A DNA stretch of 64,000 bases from Rhizobium sp. CG5 (GTDB lineage: Bacteria > Pseudomonadota > Alphaproteobacteria > Rhizobiales > Rhizobiaceae), in NCBI RefSeq assembly GCF_023701945.1, contig NZ_JABAEF010000001.1:186001-250000 (forward strand). The letters are read 5' to 3'. Both the position numbers and the translations under genes were made by a program. Positions within the stretch are counted from its first letter, which is position 1. Every line of letters begins with the position of its first letter. This document shows positions 52,841 through 62,644 of this stretch, in pieces. The notes beneath the pieces were generated by a model. It saw only the letters and a program-made list of their open reading frames with translations. It had not been told where the DNA came from and did not search any database.

Positions 52841-52857
52841 ACTCTCTAATTGAGAGT
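52841..52857. promoter_or_regulatory. Inverted repeat, probable HxlR operator
   Basis: ACTCTC and GAGAGT flank 5 bases in the 140-base region between the divergent oxidoreductase and HxlR genes. It is the clearest dyad in that region and sits where it could control both promoters. Confidence 0.5.
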
Positions 52858-52933
52858 AGGGGTAAAATAGGAATTGACCGAGGCTTGTAAAGAAGGCAGT
52901 TTTTGGTGCCTACCAGATTTGAAAGGAACCGCA

Positions 52934-53344
52934 ATGGATGCGTTTGCCACGGCCCAAAGCGACAGGCTTGCGGTCTACAAAGAGCAGTCTGCCGCTGGCG
53001 GGAGGCTCGAGGACTGCCCTGTGCGCGCCGTGATCGGCAAGATCGGCGACAAGTGGTCGACGTTGTTGCTGCAGGCGCTGGCGGAAAAACCCTATCGCTT
53101 CGGCGCCTTGCGACGGCTGGTTCCGGATATTTCGCAGCGCATGCTGACCCAGACCCTGCGCGACCTGCAGCGCGACGGCTATGTCGACCGGACGGTGTTT
53201 CCGACCAAGCCGCCCAGCGTCGAATACCGCCTGACGGATCTAGGGGTCTCGCTCTACGGATCGCTCGCGCCGTTGCTCATCTGGGCGGAACGTCATCATC
53301 CATCCGTCGTCGAGGCCCGCAAACGTTTCGACGAGGCAGCCTGA
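52934..53344 (+). CDS. HxlR-family transcriptional regulator
   Basis: The ATG at 52934, with GAAAGGA 5 bases before it, gives 136 residues. The winged-helix core shows the HxlR hallmarks: an N-terminal Cys in [40 protein letters not shown] and [20 protein letters not shown]. The Cys is the redox or electrophile sensor in HypR/QorR-type members. It is divergent from the NmrA-type oxidoreductase gene and probably represses it in the absence of electrophile stress. Evidence for that pairing is the ytfG-ytfH precedent and an operator-like dyad between the genes. Confidence 0.9.
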   Translation: MDAFATAQSDRLAVYKEQSAAGGRLEDCPVRAVIGKIGDKWSTLLLQALAEKPYRFGALRRLVPDISQRMLTQTLRDLQRDGYVDRTVFPTKPPSVEYRLTDLGVSLYGSLAPLLIWAERHHPSVVEARKRFDEAA

Positions 53345-53362
53345 CCCCGCCGCAAGGGGCGT

Positions 53363-54292
53363 TCAGAGATCCAGAACCCAGGTCTGGCCGATCAGTTCGG
53401 GTCCGAACAGGGTATGGCGTTCTTCCGCCTCAAGCCGAAAACCGGTCTTCCTGTAGATGGCGATGGCCGGGTGCAGGATGTCGTTGGTCCACAGGGACAG
53501 GCGATGATATCCGGCGCGGCGGGCAAAGCGGATACATTCCTCGACCAGGAGCCGTCCCAGCCCCAGGCCGCGCGCTGCCTCGTCGACATAGAGCAGGCGC
53601 AGCTTGGCGACGCCCTCGCCGCCGTTCATGATCATGATCGAGCCGATATTGACGCCGCTGCGTTCGGCGATCCAGCAGTGCTCAAGGGCCGGATCATGAC
53701 CTTTCAGAAACTTTGCGACAACCTCGGCGACCAGCGCCTCGAACTGGTCGTTCCAGCCAAAGGCGGCGGTGTAGAACCGGGCCTGCGACTGCACGATCCA
53801 GCCCATGTCGCCGGGCCGGTGCGCACGGATGACCGGTGGTTGCCGTCGGCCACCGTCGGGATGGAGCAGATGGCGGATGGCCGAAAAGGATTGGCATAAT
53901 CGGCTGCGATCGTCGGGCGAAAGCGGCTGCAGCATGTCGGCGATCTGCCGGCGAGATCTGTCCCCCAACTGCTCGAAGAGCGTGTGACCGATAGGCGTGA
54001 TGGTGACGATCTGGCTGCGCCGGTCCTGCGGATCGGTCTGCGTCTCGATCACACCCTCCGTCTTCAGGCGCTTGATGATGCGGCTGAGATAGGCCGGGTC
54101 GAGATGCAGGTCGCGGCTGAGCGTGCGGGCGGTGAGGGATTTTGCTGCGCCGATTTCGTAGATGACCCGCGCTTCGGTCAGCGTATAGCCGCTGTCCAGA
54201 TAGCCGCGACCCAGAACGCCGAGACGCTCCGTGTAGAACCGATTGAAGGCCCGCATGGCCTCCACGACCGTTTCGTCTTCTGTAATGGCCAC
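53363..54292 (-). CDS. MarR-GNAT bifunctional regulator/acetyltransferase
   Basis: The 309-residue protein joins an N-terminal MarR-type winged helix (about residues 1-150; TLTEARVIYEIGAAKSLTAR and DPAYLSRIIKRLKTEGVI) to a C-terminal GNAT acetyltransferase (about 155-309; LLYVDEAARGLGLGRLLVEE as the acetyl-CoA loop, and ILHPAIAIYRKTGF). Such fusions are common in Alphaproteobacteria, where the acetyltransferase may sense or modify the effector. Targets are unknown. It ends 18 bases from the HxlR stop on the opposite strand. Confidence 0.92.
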   Translation of the reverse strand: MAITEDETVVEAMRAFNRFYTERLGVLGRGYLDSGYTLTEARVIYEIGAAKSLTARTLSRDLHLDPAYLSRIIKRLKTEGVIETQTDPQDRRSQIVTITPIGHTLFEQLGDRSRRQIADMLQPLSPDDRSRLCQSFSAIRHLLHPDGGRRQPPVIRAHRPGDMGWIVQSQARFYTAAFGWNDQFEALVAEVVAKFLKGHDPALEHCWIAERSGVNIGSIMIMNGGEGVAKLRLLYVDEAARGLGLGRLLVEECIRFARRAGYHRLSLWTNDILHPAIAIYRKTGFRLEAEERHTLFGPELIGQTWVLDL

Positions 54293-54369
54293 TGCCGAAT
54301 CCCTCCGTCGCCTAATCGTGGACTATGTCCCGCAATTAATGGACGGAGTCAATTAAATACGCGAGTGGT

Positions 54370-54744
54370 TCATTCCGGTGCCGGCAAGGCCTTGTCCCGG
54401 GTGCATTTGGCCAGCGGCAATTGCCGGAAAGCGTAGACGGCGGTGATGCGCTCTGCCGCGGCATCGGTTTCGACATCCATGCAGGCGCAGGCATAGCCGT
54501 AATAGCCATTGGTCTGGACGAAGTCGCGGGTGGAGAAGTCGCCGATATTCTCCATGCCGAGCGCTTCTTCATCGCTGCCCTGGGTGGAGAGCACCCATGT
54601 CCCCTGGCTATCGTCGAGCCAGAGATTGCCGGGCGTCGGATTCTGGAGCCAGCCGCAGCGGGTTTCCTTGGCAAGGGCCGCGCCGGGCAGAAGCGGGAGG
54701 GCGAGGGCAAGGGCAAGGGCGATGGCAAGGCGGCGGGGCAGCAT
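54370..54744 (-). CDS. DUF4087 family secreted protein
   Basis: The start at 54744 gives 124 residues with AAGGA 8 bases upstream; ATG 54753 adds three codons. A signal peptide ends near ALAKE (about residue 27). The mature part has the DUF4087 pattern: RCGWLQNPTPGNLWLDD, WVLSTQGSDEEALGMENIGD and GYYGYACACMDV. Cysteines are paired, consistent with a periplasmic location. Function is unknown. It stands alone. Confidence 0.8.
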   Translation of the reverse strand: MLPRRLAIALALALALPLLPGAALAKETRCGWLQNPTPGNLWLDDSQGTWVLSTQGSDEEALGMENIGDFSTRDFVQTNGYYGYACACMDVETDAAAERITAVYAFRQLPLAKCTRDKALPAPE

Positions 54745-54844
54745 GACGGGCATCCTTTTCTGTCGGCGCTTGAGCGAGGTGTGTTCGTCATAGCTGCGAA
54801 ACGGGCCGTTGAGAAATGCCAAATATGGGTCAATTCAGAAGGTA

Positions 54845-54885
54845 CTAAAAAAGTCGAAAGGCCCCGCAGCACTCTGCTGCGAGGC
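54845..54885 (-). terminator. Terminator for the small secreted-protein gene
   Basis: On the minus strand GCCTCGCAGCA pairs with TGCTGCGGGGC around a 3-base loop, and an interrupted T-run follows (TTTCGACTTTTTT). It lies 23 bases after the stop of the 81-residue protein. Confidence 0.75.
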
Positions 54886-54907
54886 TGTCGGGGCAGGGAT
54901 CTTGCCG

Positions 54908-55153
54908 TTAGCTGTTGGCGATGGTGCGGCTGACCAGTGAAACGCTGTGGTCGGCGTTGACCTTGTAGACTTCGCGCACTTCGTCACCGTCCTGGCTGGT
55001 GAAGGTGTGGAAGAAGTTGCTGCCGACCGGCGACTTTTCGAGGATCGTCTGATGGCCGTTATAGGTGATCGAACCCTGGATCGGCTCGAGCGCCATGGCC
55101 GCGGAGGAGGCAGCGAGGACCGAGAGCAGGGTGGTGGTTGCGAGAATTTTCAT
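54908..55153 (-). CDS. Small secreted protein, possibly TetR-controlled
   Basis: The frame encodes 81 residues with a signal peptide (MKILATTTLLSVLAASSAAM, cleavage near AMA-LEP). The mature part is about 60 residues (EPIQGSITYNGHQTILEKSP through VREVYKVNADHSVSLVSRTI), beta-rich and without Cys. I do not recognise a family. Two copies of an ACCGNNYGGT-type site lie 34-126 bases upstream of the start, matching a site in the neighbouring TetR promoter, so this gene is a candidate target of that regulator. A terminator follows its stop. Confidence 0.65.
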   Translation of the reverse strand: MKILATTTLLSVLAASSAAMALEPIQGSITYNGHQTILEKSPVGSNFFHTFTSQDGDEVREVYKVNADHSVSLVSRTIANS

Positions 55154-55186
55154 AAGGGTACTCCGAAATTTCTGTCTGTTATTTCA

Positions 55187-55208
55187 TCGAACCGTTTGGT
55201 TCTGTGAA
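55187..55208. promoter_or_regulatory. TetR-type operator site 1
   Basis: The dyad GAACCGTTTGGTTC, ACCG-TT-TGGT at its core, is followed by TGTGAA. It lies 34 bases upstream of the small secreted-protein start and is repeated 71 bases further upstream. Confidence 0.6.
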
Positions 55209-55257
55209 CAGTAATTGGGCCATATTTTTCCGAGATGCAAGATCTAATTGCGCGCAA

Positions 55258-55279
55258 TCGAACCGATCGGTTCTGTGAA
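55258..55279. promoter_or_regulatory. TetR-type operator site 2
   Basis: The perfect dyad GAACCGATCGGTTC (core ACCG-AT-CGGT) has the same TC prefix and TGTGAA suffix as site 1. The 22-base units are direct repeats, 71 bases apart, in the upstream region of the small secreted-protein gene. Confidence 0.6.
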
Positions 55280-55463
55280 GTGATCGATTTTGTCGTCGGG
55301 GGCTTGAAAAAATATCCTTGTTAAAACAGTTTCTTGCTTGTTCTTTCGGATGATTGCTGGACTGGCGGAAAAATATTTTTTTCTGCTCGTTTCAAAGAAA
55401 CGTGATGGGATGGGACCGCGTGTCCGCCTCTGGAATAGGCAAAGTTCGGCCACTCAGAGGGGC

Positions 55464-55492
55464 TTGACGGCGGTCGAAGCAATTCGTACACA
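55464..55492 (+). promoter_or_regulatory. Promoter of the TetR gene
   Basis: TTGACG at 55464-55469, a 17-base spacer and TACACA at 55487-55492 fit a housekeeping promoter. Transcription would start near 55499, inside the palindrome at 55498-55511, so the regulator probably represses itself. Confidence 0.5.
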
Positions 55493-55497
55493 GAACC

Positions 55498-55511
55498 GTA
55501 CCGTACGGTAC
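55498..55511. promoter_or_regulatory. TetR-type operator site 3
   Basis: GTACCGTACGGTAC is a perfect 14-base palindrome with an ACCG-TA-CGGT core, the same pattern as sites 1 and 2. It overlaps the predicted transcription start of the TetR gene. Confidence 0.65.
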
Positions 55512-55533
55512 TTCAAGCCCCGAGAGGATTGTT

Positions 55534-57263
<1,730 letters not shown>

Positions 57264-57308
57264 TCGCTTCTCAAGACGCGTCCGCAGGGCGCGCGTGAAT
57301 AAATGGAA

Positions 57309-57340
57309 GGGCCGGGGAGCGTAATGCTCCCCGGCCCTTT
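57309..57340 (+). terminator. Terminator of ilvC
   Basis: GGGCCGGGGAGC pairs with GCTCCCCGGCCC over 12 bp around a 5-base loop and is followed by a T-rich stretch. It lies between ilvC and the convergent RTX gene, so it may also slow transcripts from the other side. Confidence 0.88.
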
Positions 57341-57369
57341 GTCTTTGTCTTGGTCTTTGGCTTCGGCAG

Positions 57370-60300
57370 TCAGACGAACAGGAAATCGCTTGCGGACAGC
57401 GAGTTCACGTTGTCGAGCGTCACGACAAGGTGTGATTCTTGATCGCCGGCCGCGCCATCGGCGTCGAACCACAGGTGGTGCGTGTCGGTCTCGTAGAGGA
57501 AGGTGGCACCGTTCCCCGCAGCGACGGGATTGGCGCCCTGCACCAGCCTCAACTGGTATGTGCTGGAGAGGCCGAAATCGCCTATGTCGATCGCGATCTT
57601 GTCGCTGCCGCGCTGGAAGTCGGTGATTTCGTCGCCGCCGCCCAGCAAGGTGTCGAAGACGAAGTGGTCGTTTCCGGAACCACCCGCCAGAAGATCCGCG
57701 CCGGTTCCGCCGTTCAAGGTGTCGTTGCCGCCGCGGCCGTAAAGAGCGTCACCGCCGGCACCGCCCTGCAGCACGTTGGCGCCATTGCTGCCGGCAAGTG
57801 TGTCGTCACGGGCGGAGCCGGTCACGTTTTCGATCGAGACCAGGGTCAGCCCCCGAGCCAAGCCGTCATTCTTGGAAAAGTCCAGCAGATCCACCTTCGC
57901 GGAGATATCGCCGTACCACTCGCTGAAGGTCATGGTATCCGTGCCGGAGCCTCCGTCGAAATGGTCGGAACCGCTCAAAAGATCGCGGTGGAACTGATCG
58001 TTGCCGGAGCCGCCATAGAGCTTGTCATTGCCCGCGCCGTCGTAAAGGGTATCGTTCCCCGCTCCGCCGTTCAGCGTGTCGTTTCCATCCCGACCGCTCA
58101 GAACGTCGTTGAGGCTGCCGCCGGTGACGACATCGTGGCCGGAGGTGCCGGTGAAGTTCAGCTGGTCCATCCCGCTGATGGTCGTATTGGCGTTGACCTT
58201 CACGGTGCCGGCCGACAGGGTGAACTTGACGCCTTCCGAAAGAGCGTGGAGATCCAGATTGATCGTATCTGTGCCGCTGCCGCCGTTGGCGGAGTCGTTG
58301 CCATGGATGGAGATGGTGTCGTTGCCGGCGCCGGCGTCGATCACGTCGCGACTGGTGTCTCCGCTGCTGTCGGCGGCATAGATCCGGTCGTCGCCGTCGC
58401 CGCCGTAGAGTTTGTCGCCGCCGCTGCCGCCATAGATCCAGTCATTGCCGCCGAGACCGGACAAGGTGTCGTTGCCGCCGTTGCCGCTGAAGGTGTCGGC
58501 GAGGTTGCCGCCCTTCAGGCTGTCATTGCCCGAACCGCTCGAGAGGATGACGGCTTCGAAGTTCTTCAGCACGGCGTTGCCGTTGACGAAGGTGGCATTC
58601 GAGCTCAGCGTGAACGACATATCCTTGGTCACGCGGGACCGGTCGACCGATGCGACATCGACCCCGGTGCCACCGTCTGCCTGCAGAATGCCATGGGTAT
58701 AGCCCAGACCGCTGTTGAGCGAGACGCTGTCACTGCCCGCTCCGAGGTTGACCACGGTCTTGTCGCCGCCGGCATGGTCCTCGAACACGGTCATGACGAC
58801 GCGGTCATTGCCGTTGCCGAGGTCCATGGTGTTGTTGCCGCCGAGATCGTAGACGGTGTCATCGCCATTTCCGCCCTCGATCTTGTCCGAGCCCAGGCCG
58901 CCGTTGAGGATGTCGTCGCCATTCCCGCCATAGAGTTGGTCATTGCCTTCGCCTGCCTGGAAGGTCACTTGCGTGGCGGTTCCCGCACGCAGCACATCGT
59001 TGCCGCGGCCGGTGGTGATCTCGTAGATTTCCACGTCCGTGGCGGTCGTGCCGTTGGAGAGCTTGCCCGTATGGCCGCTGATCGAAAACGTCATGTTGGC
59101 GTTGGAGTCGGACACGTCGATGGATGCGGTATCCACACCGGTGCCGCCATCAATCGTGTCTTTGCCGCCGCCGGCGACCAGCAGGTCGTTGCCGGCCTCG
59201 CCGGAAATCACGTCGTCGCCCAGGCCACCATTGACAATGTCGTTGCCGGCACCGGCCTTGAGCCGATCGTTGCCGCCGTAGCCGAAGATGAGGTCATTGC
59301 CGTCGAGCGTCGTGAAGGTGTCGCTGCCGTTCGAACCCTTCAGGTTATAGGCCTCGATACCCTTGATCGTGGTGCCGTCGGAGAGGGTATTGGTCAGACT
59401 GGCGGCCTTGGCGGTGAAGACGCCGCTCAAACCGCTGATGTCGATCGTATCCGTGCCCGTGCCACCGTCGACGGTATCGCGGCCCTGGCCAATGGACATG
59501 ATGATCTGGTCATTGCCGGTGCCGGCGGTGATGCTGTCATTGCCATCGCCACCGACGATGTAGTCGTCGCCGCTGCCGGCATCGATGGCATCGTTGCCTT
59601 CGCCGCCATCCAGATAGTCGTTGCCGGCCCCGCCGCTGGCGCTGTCCTTGCCGCGGCCACCAAAAAGGCTGTCCCTGCCGTTTGCACCGTCCAGTACGTC
59701 GTCGCCGTCGTCACCGCTGATGTAGTCGTCGCCGTAGCTGCCGTTGAGCGTGTCGTTGTCGGCGCCGCCGTACAAGTAGTCGTTGCCCTGACCGCCATAG
59801 ATCACATCGGCGCCCACGTCACCGACGAGGGTGTCGTCGCCTCCGGCGCCGTTCAGCCGGTCATTGCCGCCACCGCCGAGGAACTCATCGCCCCAGGCGC
59901 CGCCCGTCAGGGTGTCGGCGTAGGATGTGCCAGAGATCCAGTACTGCTCCACGGCCTTGACGGTTGCGCCGAGGATCGTACTGGTCACGGCCGGATCGGC
60001 GACGGTGAACGTCACTCCGCTTGCGAATGAGCCCAGACTAAACTGCATCGTGTCAACGCCGAGGCCGCCGTCTATCGTGTCGCCAGCCCAGTTTTCGGGA
60101 GAGTATTCGTTGAAGGTGTCTTCGCCGATCCCGCCGGACATCGTGTCGGCGCCTTCGCCACCGATCAGGAGGTCGTCGCCGAAATCGCCGATCAAGGTGT
60201 CTGCGCCCTGGTAGCCGGACAAGGTGTCGTCCTGAAAGCCTCCGTCCGCGGTATCATCACCATCGCCGGCGTCAACGATGTCACTGCCAAACTTGCCGTA

Positions 60301-60393
60301 AATCTTGTCGTTGCCGCCTTGCGCCGAGAAATAATCGGCGCTGTCGTCGCCGATCATCGTTTCGGCGGCATTTGTTCCGTATCTGTAAGCCAT
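57370..60393 (-). CDS. Secreted RTX (calcium-binding repeat) protein, 1007 aa
   Basis: The ATG at 60393 gives 1007 residues with no N-terminal signal peptide, as expected for type I secretion. Dozens of glycine-rich nonapeptides of the GGxGxDxLx type form parallel beta-rolls that bind calcium. They are broken by six related non-RTX inserts of about 45 residues at roughly 113-161, 313-360, 419-468, 578-625, 707-755 and 817-866, each running from TDT or VDT to a Gly-x-Asp-Asp start of the next repeat block. The C terminus (LDNVNSLSASDFLFV) is the serralysin-like secretion-signal type, preceded by a TDFQRGSDKIAIDIGDFG segment. No catalytic domain is visible and no type I secretion genes are near. 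Confidence 0.9.
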   Translation of the reverse strand: MAYRYGTNAAETMIGDDSADYFSAQGGNDKIYGKFGSDIVDAGDGDDTADGGFQDDTLSGYQGADTLIGDFGDDLLIGGEGADTMSGGIGEDTFNEYSPENWAGDTIDGGLGVDTMQFSLGSFASGVTFTVADPAVTSTILGATVKAVEQYWISGTSYADTLTGGAWGDEFLGGGGNDRLNGAGGDDTLVGDVGADVIYGGQGNDYLYGGADNDTLNGSYGDDYISGDDGDDVLDGANGRDSLFGGRGKDSASGGAGNDYLDGGEGNDAIDAGSGDDYIVGGDGNDSITAGTGNDQIIMSIGQGRDTVDGGTGTDTIDISGLSGVFTAKAASLTNTLSDGTTIKGIEAYNLKGSNGSDTFTTLDGNDLIFGYGGNDRLKAGAGNDIVNGGLGDDVISGEAGNDLLVAGGGKDTIDGGTGVDTASIDVSDSNANMTFSISGHTGKLSNGTTATDVEIYEITTGRGNDVLRAGTATQVTFQAGEGNDQLYGGNGDDILNGGLGSDKIEGGNGDDTVYDLGGNNTMDLGNGNDRVVMTVFEDHAGGDKTVVNLGAGSDSVSLNSGLGYTHGILQADGGTGVDVASVDRSRVTKDMSFTLSSNATFVNGNAVLKNFEAVILSSGSGNDSLKGGNLADTFSGNGGNDTLSGLGGNDWIYGGSGGDKLYGGDGDDRIYAADSSGDTSRDVIDAGAGNDTISIHGNDSANGGSGTDTINLDLHALSEGVKFTLSAGTVKVNANTTISGMDQLNFTGTSGHDVVTGGSLNDVLSGRDGNDTLNGGAGNDTLYDGAGNDKLYGGSGNDQFHRDLLSGSDHFDGGSGTDTMTFSEWYGDISAKVDLLDFSKNDGLARGLTLVSIENVTGSARDDTLAGSNGANVLQGGAGGDALYGRGGNDTLNGGTGADLLAGGSGNDHFVFDTLLGGGDEITDFQRGSDKIAIDIGDFGLSSTYQLRLVQGANPVAAGNGATFLYETDTHHLWFDADGAAGDQESHLVVTLDNVNSLSASDFLFV

Positions 60394-60830
60394 AGTGTTG
60401 TCCTTTCGATGGTTGTGTTGAGGCCCGCCGAACCGGGCGACGCGCGCTATCGGCAAAAACCGGTTGCAAAGACACGCGTCATCCCTTCCCCGCGCGCAGG
60501 TGCGCCCGTGGTTCGTCATGCCGATGGTTGCGAGGCGGCCGTTCTGTCGGTCGTGTCTGTCTGTCTGTCTGTCAGTCTGTCACGACGCGCCATCCGCGTG
60601 CCGAAGCAGCGCGCGTGGATACGGTGTCGGATCTGGTCCTCGCGTTACCAGCGTCCGACGGAATTGGACTTGCTGCGGCTTCCCGCAGCGTTCCAGCCTG
60701 TATGAAGACGGAGGATGCTTCCTTGCGCCCGGTCCTGCGCCGCTTTCATCCAGCGGCGGTCGGTCAGGTCAGCAGACTGCATTTCCGAGGTCAGTTTATG
60801 CGTTTTTGCATAAAAGCCGGCGCGGCCGCA
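60394..60830. promoter_or_regulatory. Intergenic region upstream of the RTX gene
   Basis: This 437-base gap separates the RTX gene from the small membrane-protein gene; both are on the minus strand. It holds a five-fold TGTC repeat at 60554-60573 (GACA on the minus strand) about 160 bases before the RTX start, and a TTTATGC/GCATAAA hairpin at 60795-60814 near the end of the upstream gene. A possible -35 (TTGCAA) lies at 60469-60464. No further coding sequence is supported. Confidence 0.45.
60554..60573. repeat. TGTC tetranucleotide repeat, five copies
   Basis: Five perfect TGTC units are followed by a degenerate AGTCTGTC. The tract lies upstream of the RTX gene. Such repeats can change length during replication and so alter promoter spacing, but whether this one does is unknown. 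Confidence 0.85.
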
Positions 60831-61202
60831 TCATGTGCGACTGCGGGATCGCAAGACGATGGTGGCAAACAGTGCCATCGCCATGAAGGTGAGGAAAGAG
60901 CCGAGCACGGCCAGTCCTTCCGTGATGCCCAGGATCGCCAGCGCGATGCCGGGGCAAAGGGTCAGCACGCCTGCTGTCGCGAAGGCGACCTGTGTCTTTG
61001 CGAGCCTCGTCACCGAGGCCGATGGAACGGCGTGGTAAAAGAGACCGTACAGGGCCACGCTAACCCAGCCGACAAGGTTCAGATGGGCGTGGGCGGGCGA
61101 CAGCACATGATCATGGGTCGCAGCCATGAAGATGCCCAAGGCCATGGCCGCCAAGGCATAGGCAACAGCTGTGGCCAGACAGAAAAGTGCAACTCCGCGC
61201 AT
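60831..61202 (-). CDS. Small integral membrane protein
   Basis: The 123-residue frame has three to four hydrophobic helices. The second begins near MAATHDHVLSPAHAHLNLVG, where conserved His and polar residues lie at the start of a membrane segment (HAHLNLVGWVSVALYGLFYH), a pattern seen in cytochrome-oxidase-subunit-I-like small proteins. I do not assign a family. No partner gene is obvious; the cupin gene lies 146 bases upstream on the same strand. Confidence 0.65.
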   Translation of the reverse strand: MRGVALFCLATAVAYALAAMALGIFMAATHDHVLSPAHAHLNLVGWVSVALYGLFYHAVPSASVTRLAKTQVAFATAGVLTLCPGIALAILGITEGLAVLGSFLTFMAMALFATIVLRSRSRT

Positions 61203-61348
61203 GCGGATCTCCAGCGAGTTGTGCGAGGTGGGTTCGTTTGACCCGGACCTCAGCGGGTTTGAACTTGGATTGCGAGCCCTGTCGCTTCGCCGCTTTGTCT
61301 TGCGCGCAAGACAGCCGCGGGCGCCCGGCCTTGTCCAAAGCCTCGTCG

Positions 61349-61834
61349 TTACTGAGCCTTGGGCGGCAAAATTTCGATGCCAAAGCGTGCTGCGGTGGCA
61401 GCGATCGCCGGAAAGTTCGGAGCCGATACGGGTGGAAAAGTCTGAGTACCGGCTTCGACCGGTTCACCCACAGCCTGAAAGAAGCTTTCATGGGGGCCGC
61501 CCGGGAGATTGACGATCAGCATCCTGGACGGTTTATCCGTCGGATTGTGGAAGGCGTGGCGTGTGCCCGGCTTGACATAGACGAACTCGCCGGGGCCGCA
61601 ATGCAGCGTGTTGTCTTCCAGCATGAAGGCATACTGCCCTTCAAGGACGAGGAAGGCTTCTTCATCCTGCTGGATATGCGGCGGTGCGCCGGCGCCGGGC
61701 GCCGTTAAGGTTTCGATGAGCGAGAAACTGCCTTCGGTATCGGCGGAGCAGGCACGAAACGTGACCAGGTTTCCCAGGAAATGAAGGGTGGAGTTGATCG
61801 CCGGTGCGGCATTTTGCGTGAGGCTCGATTTCAT
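61349..61834 (-). CDS. Cupin domain protein
   Basis: The 161-residue protein has one cupin barrel. The motif 1 region is GAPPHIQQDEEAFLVLEGQY, with His and Glu in metal-ligand positions, and motif 2 is GPGEFVYVKPGTRHAFHNPT with the second His. Length fits a small monodomain cupin; substrate is unknown. It is divergent from a TetR gene with an operator-like dyad between them, so the pair is probably co-regulated. No signal peptide is present. Confidence 0.85.
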   Translation of the reverse strand: MKSSLTQNAAPAINSTLHFLGNLVTFRACSADTEGSFSLIETLTAPGAGAPPHIQQDEEAFLVLEGQYAFMLEDNTLHCGPGEFVYVKPGTRHAFHNPTDKPSRMLIVNLPGGPHESFFQAVGEPVEAGTQTFPPVSAPNFPAIAATAARFGIEILPPKAQ

Positions 61835-61874
61835 GTTGGACTCTCCCGTGTTGAGTGATACATTTAACTCTTAA

Positions 61875-61890
61875 TGAGATAAGTGTCTCA
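61875..61890. promoter_or_regulatory. TetR-type operator between cupin and TetR genes
   Basis: TGAGA and TCTCA flank a 6-base spacer in the 69-base region between the divergent cupin and TetR genes. Surrounding bases extend the dyad to TTA.../...TAA with one extra base. Its position suits control of both genes by the TetR protein. Confidence 0.55.
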
Positions 61891-61903
61891 TAACGAGGTG
61901 TGG

Positions 61904-62509
61904 ATGAGCAGTCAAGAAAAAAGTCACGAGCGGATCAATCAAAAGCGGAGAACGCGCGCCGAACTGTTGCGAGCGACATGGGCGATGATGGAAAAGGGCC
62001 TGCAGCCGTCGGTCGCCGAAGTCGCCGATCACACCGGCATATCGAGAGCCACCGCTTATCGGTATTTCTCAAAGCCCGAGGATCTGTGGCGGGAAGCCGC
62101 ACTTGATGCGATTGCCATCAGAATTGGCGAGGCTGGCCCTGATGCACCGGATCAAGCGGCCACGCCAGAGCAGCGGATCGAGACCTTGGCGGGTCAGGTG
62201 TTTGACATGGTGGCAGGAAATGAAGCCATGTTCAGAACCTTCCTCGCCAGTTCGCTGACCGCGACCGGTGCTGCCAAGCGTGGTGGACGGCGCATCGGCT
62301 GGCTGACGGCCGCACTCGAACCGCTCCGATCCCAGCTGACGCCAGCCGAGTTTCAGCGTCTCATCCAGGGCCTGTCCCTGACACTCGGCATTGAGGCGCT
62401 GATCGTGTTTCGCGACATTTGCGAATTGACGACGGAAGAAGCCCGCTCGGCGACCATCTGGTCGGCGCTGGCAATTCTGCGCGGTGCCCTGGCAGATGGG
62501 AAATCGTAA
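61904..62509 (+). CDS. TetR family transcriptional regulator
   Basis: The ATG at 61904, with GAGG 5 bases before it, gives 201 residues. The helix-turn-helix reads RTRAELLRATWAMMEKGLQP and VAEVADHTGISRATAYRYFS. The remaining helices form the ligand domain. It is divergent from the cupin gene and an operator-like dyad lies between, consistent with autoregulation and control of the cupin gene. The ligand is unknown. GTG 61883 would extend it through the dyad and is rejected. Confidence 0.88.
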   Translation: MSSQEKSHERINQKRRTRAELLRATWAMMEKGLQPSVAEVADHTGISRATAYRYFSKPEDLWREAALDAIAIRIGEAGPDAPDQAATPEQRIETLAGQVFDMVAGNEAMFRTFLASSLTATGAAKRGGRRIGWLTAALEPLRSQLTPAEFQRLIQGLSLTLGIEALIVFRDICELTTEEARSATIWSALAILRGALADGKS

Positions 62510-62644
62510 CCTCAAGCCGTGACGTATCCGGCATCGGGCATTTTTATGCGGATCGTTGTTAGGGGTCGATAGGTCAGTAATATTGACATATTGAGCCCTC
62601 CGTGGTCATCTCGGTCGTACAAAAAACATCCGAGGAAACGCCCC

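Noticed and set aside
55244..55453. 69-codon frame in the gap upstream of the small secreted-protein gene
   Set aside because: It overlaps an operator repeat and has composition unlike its neighbours; no ribosome site or similarity.
57439..60030. Open frame of 863 codons antisense to the RTX gene
   Set aside because: Repeats of the RTX gene give a repetitive Val/Ala-rich antisense product with no domain; the RTX frame carries the glycine-rich signature.
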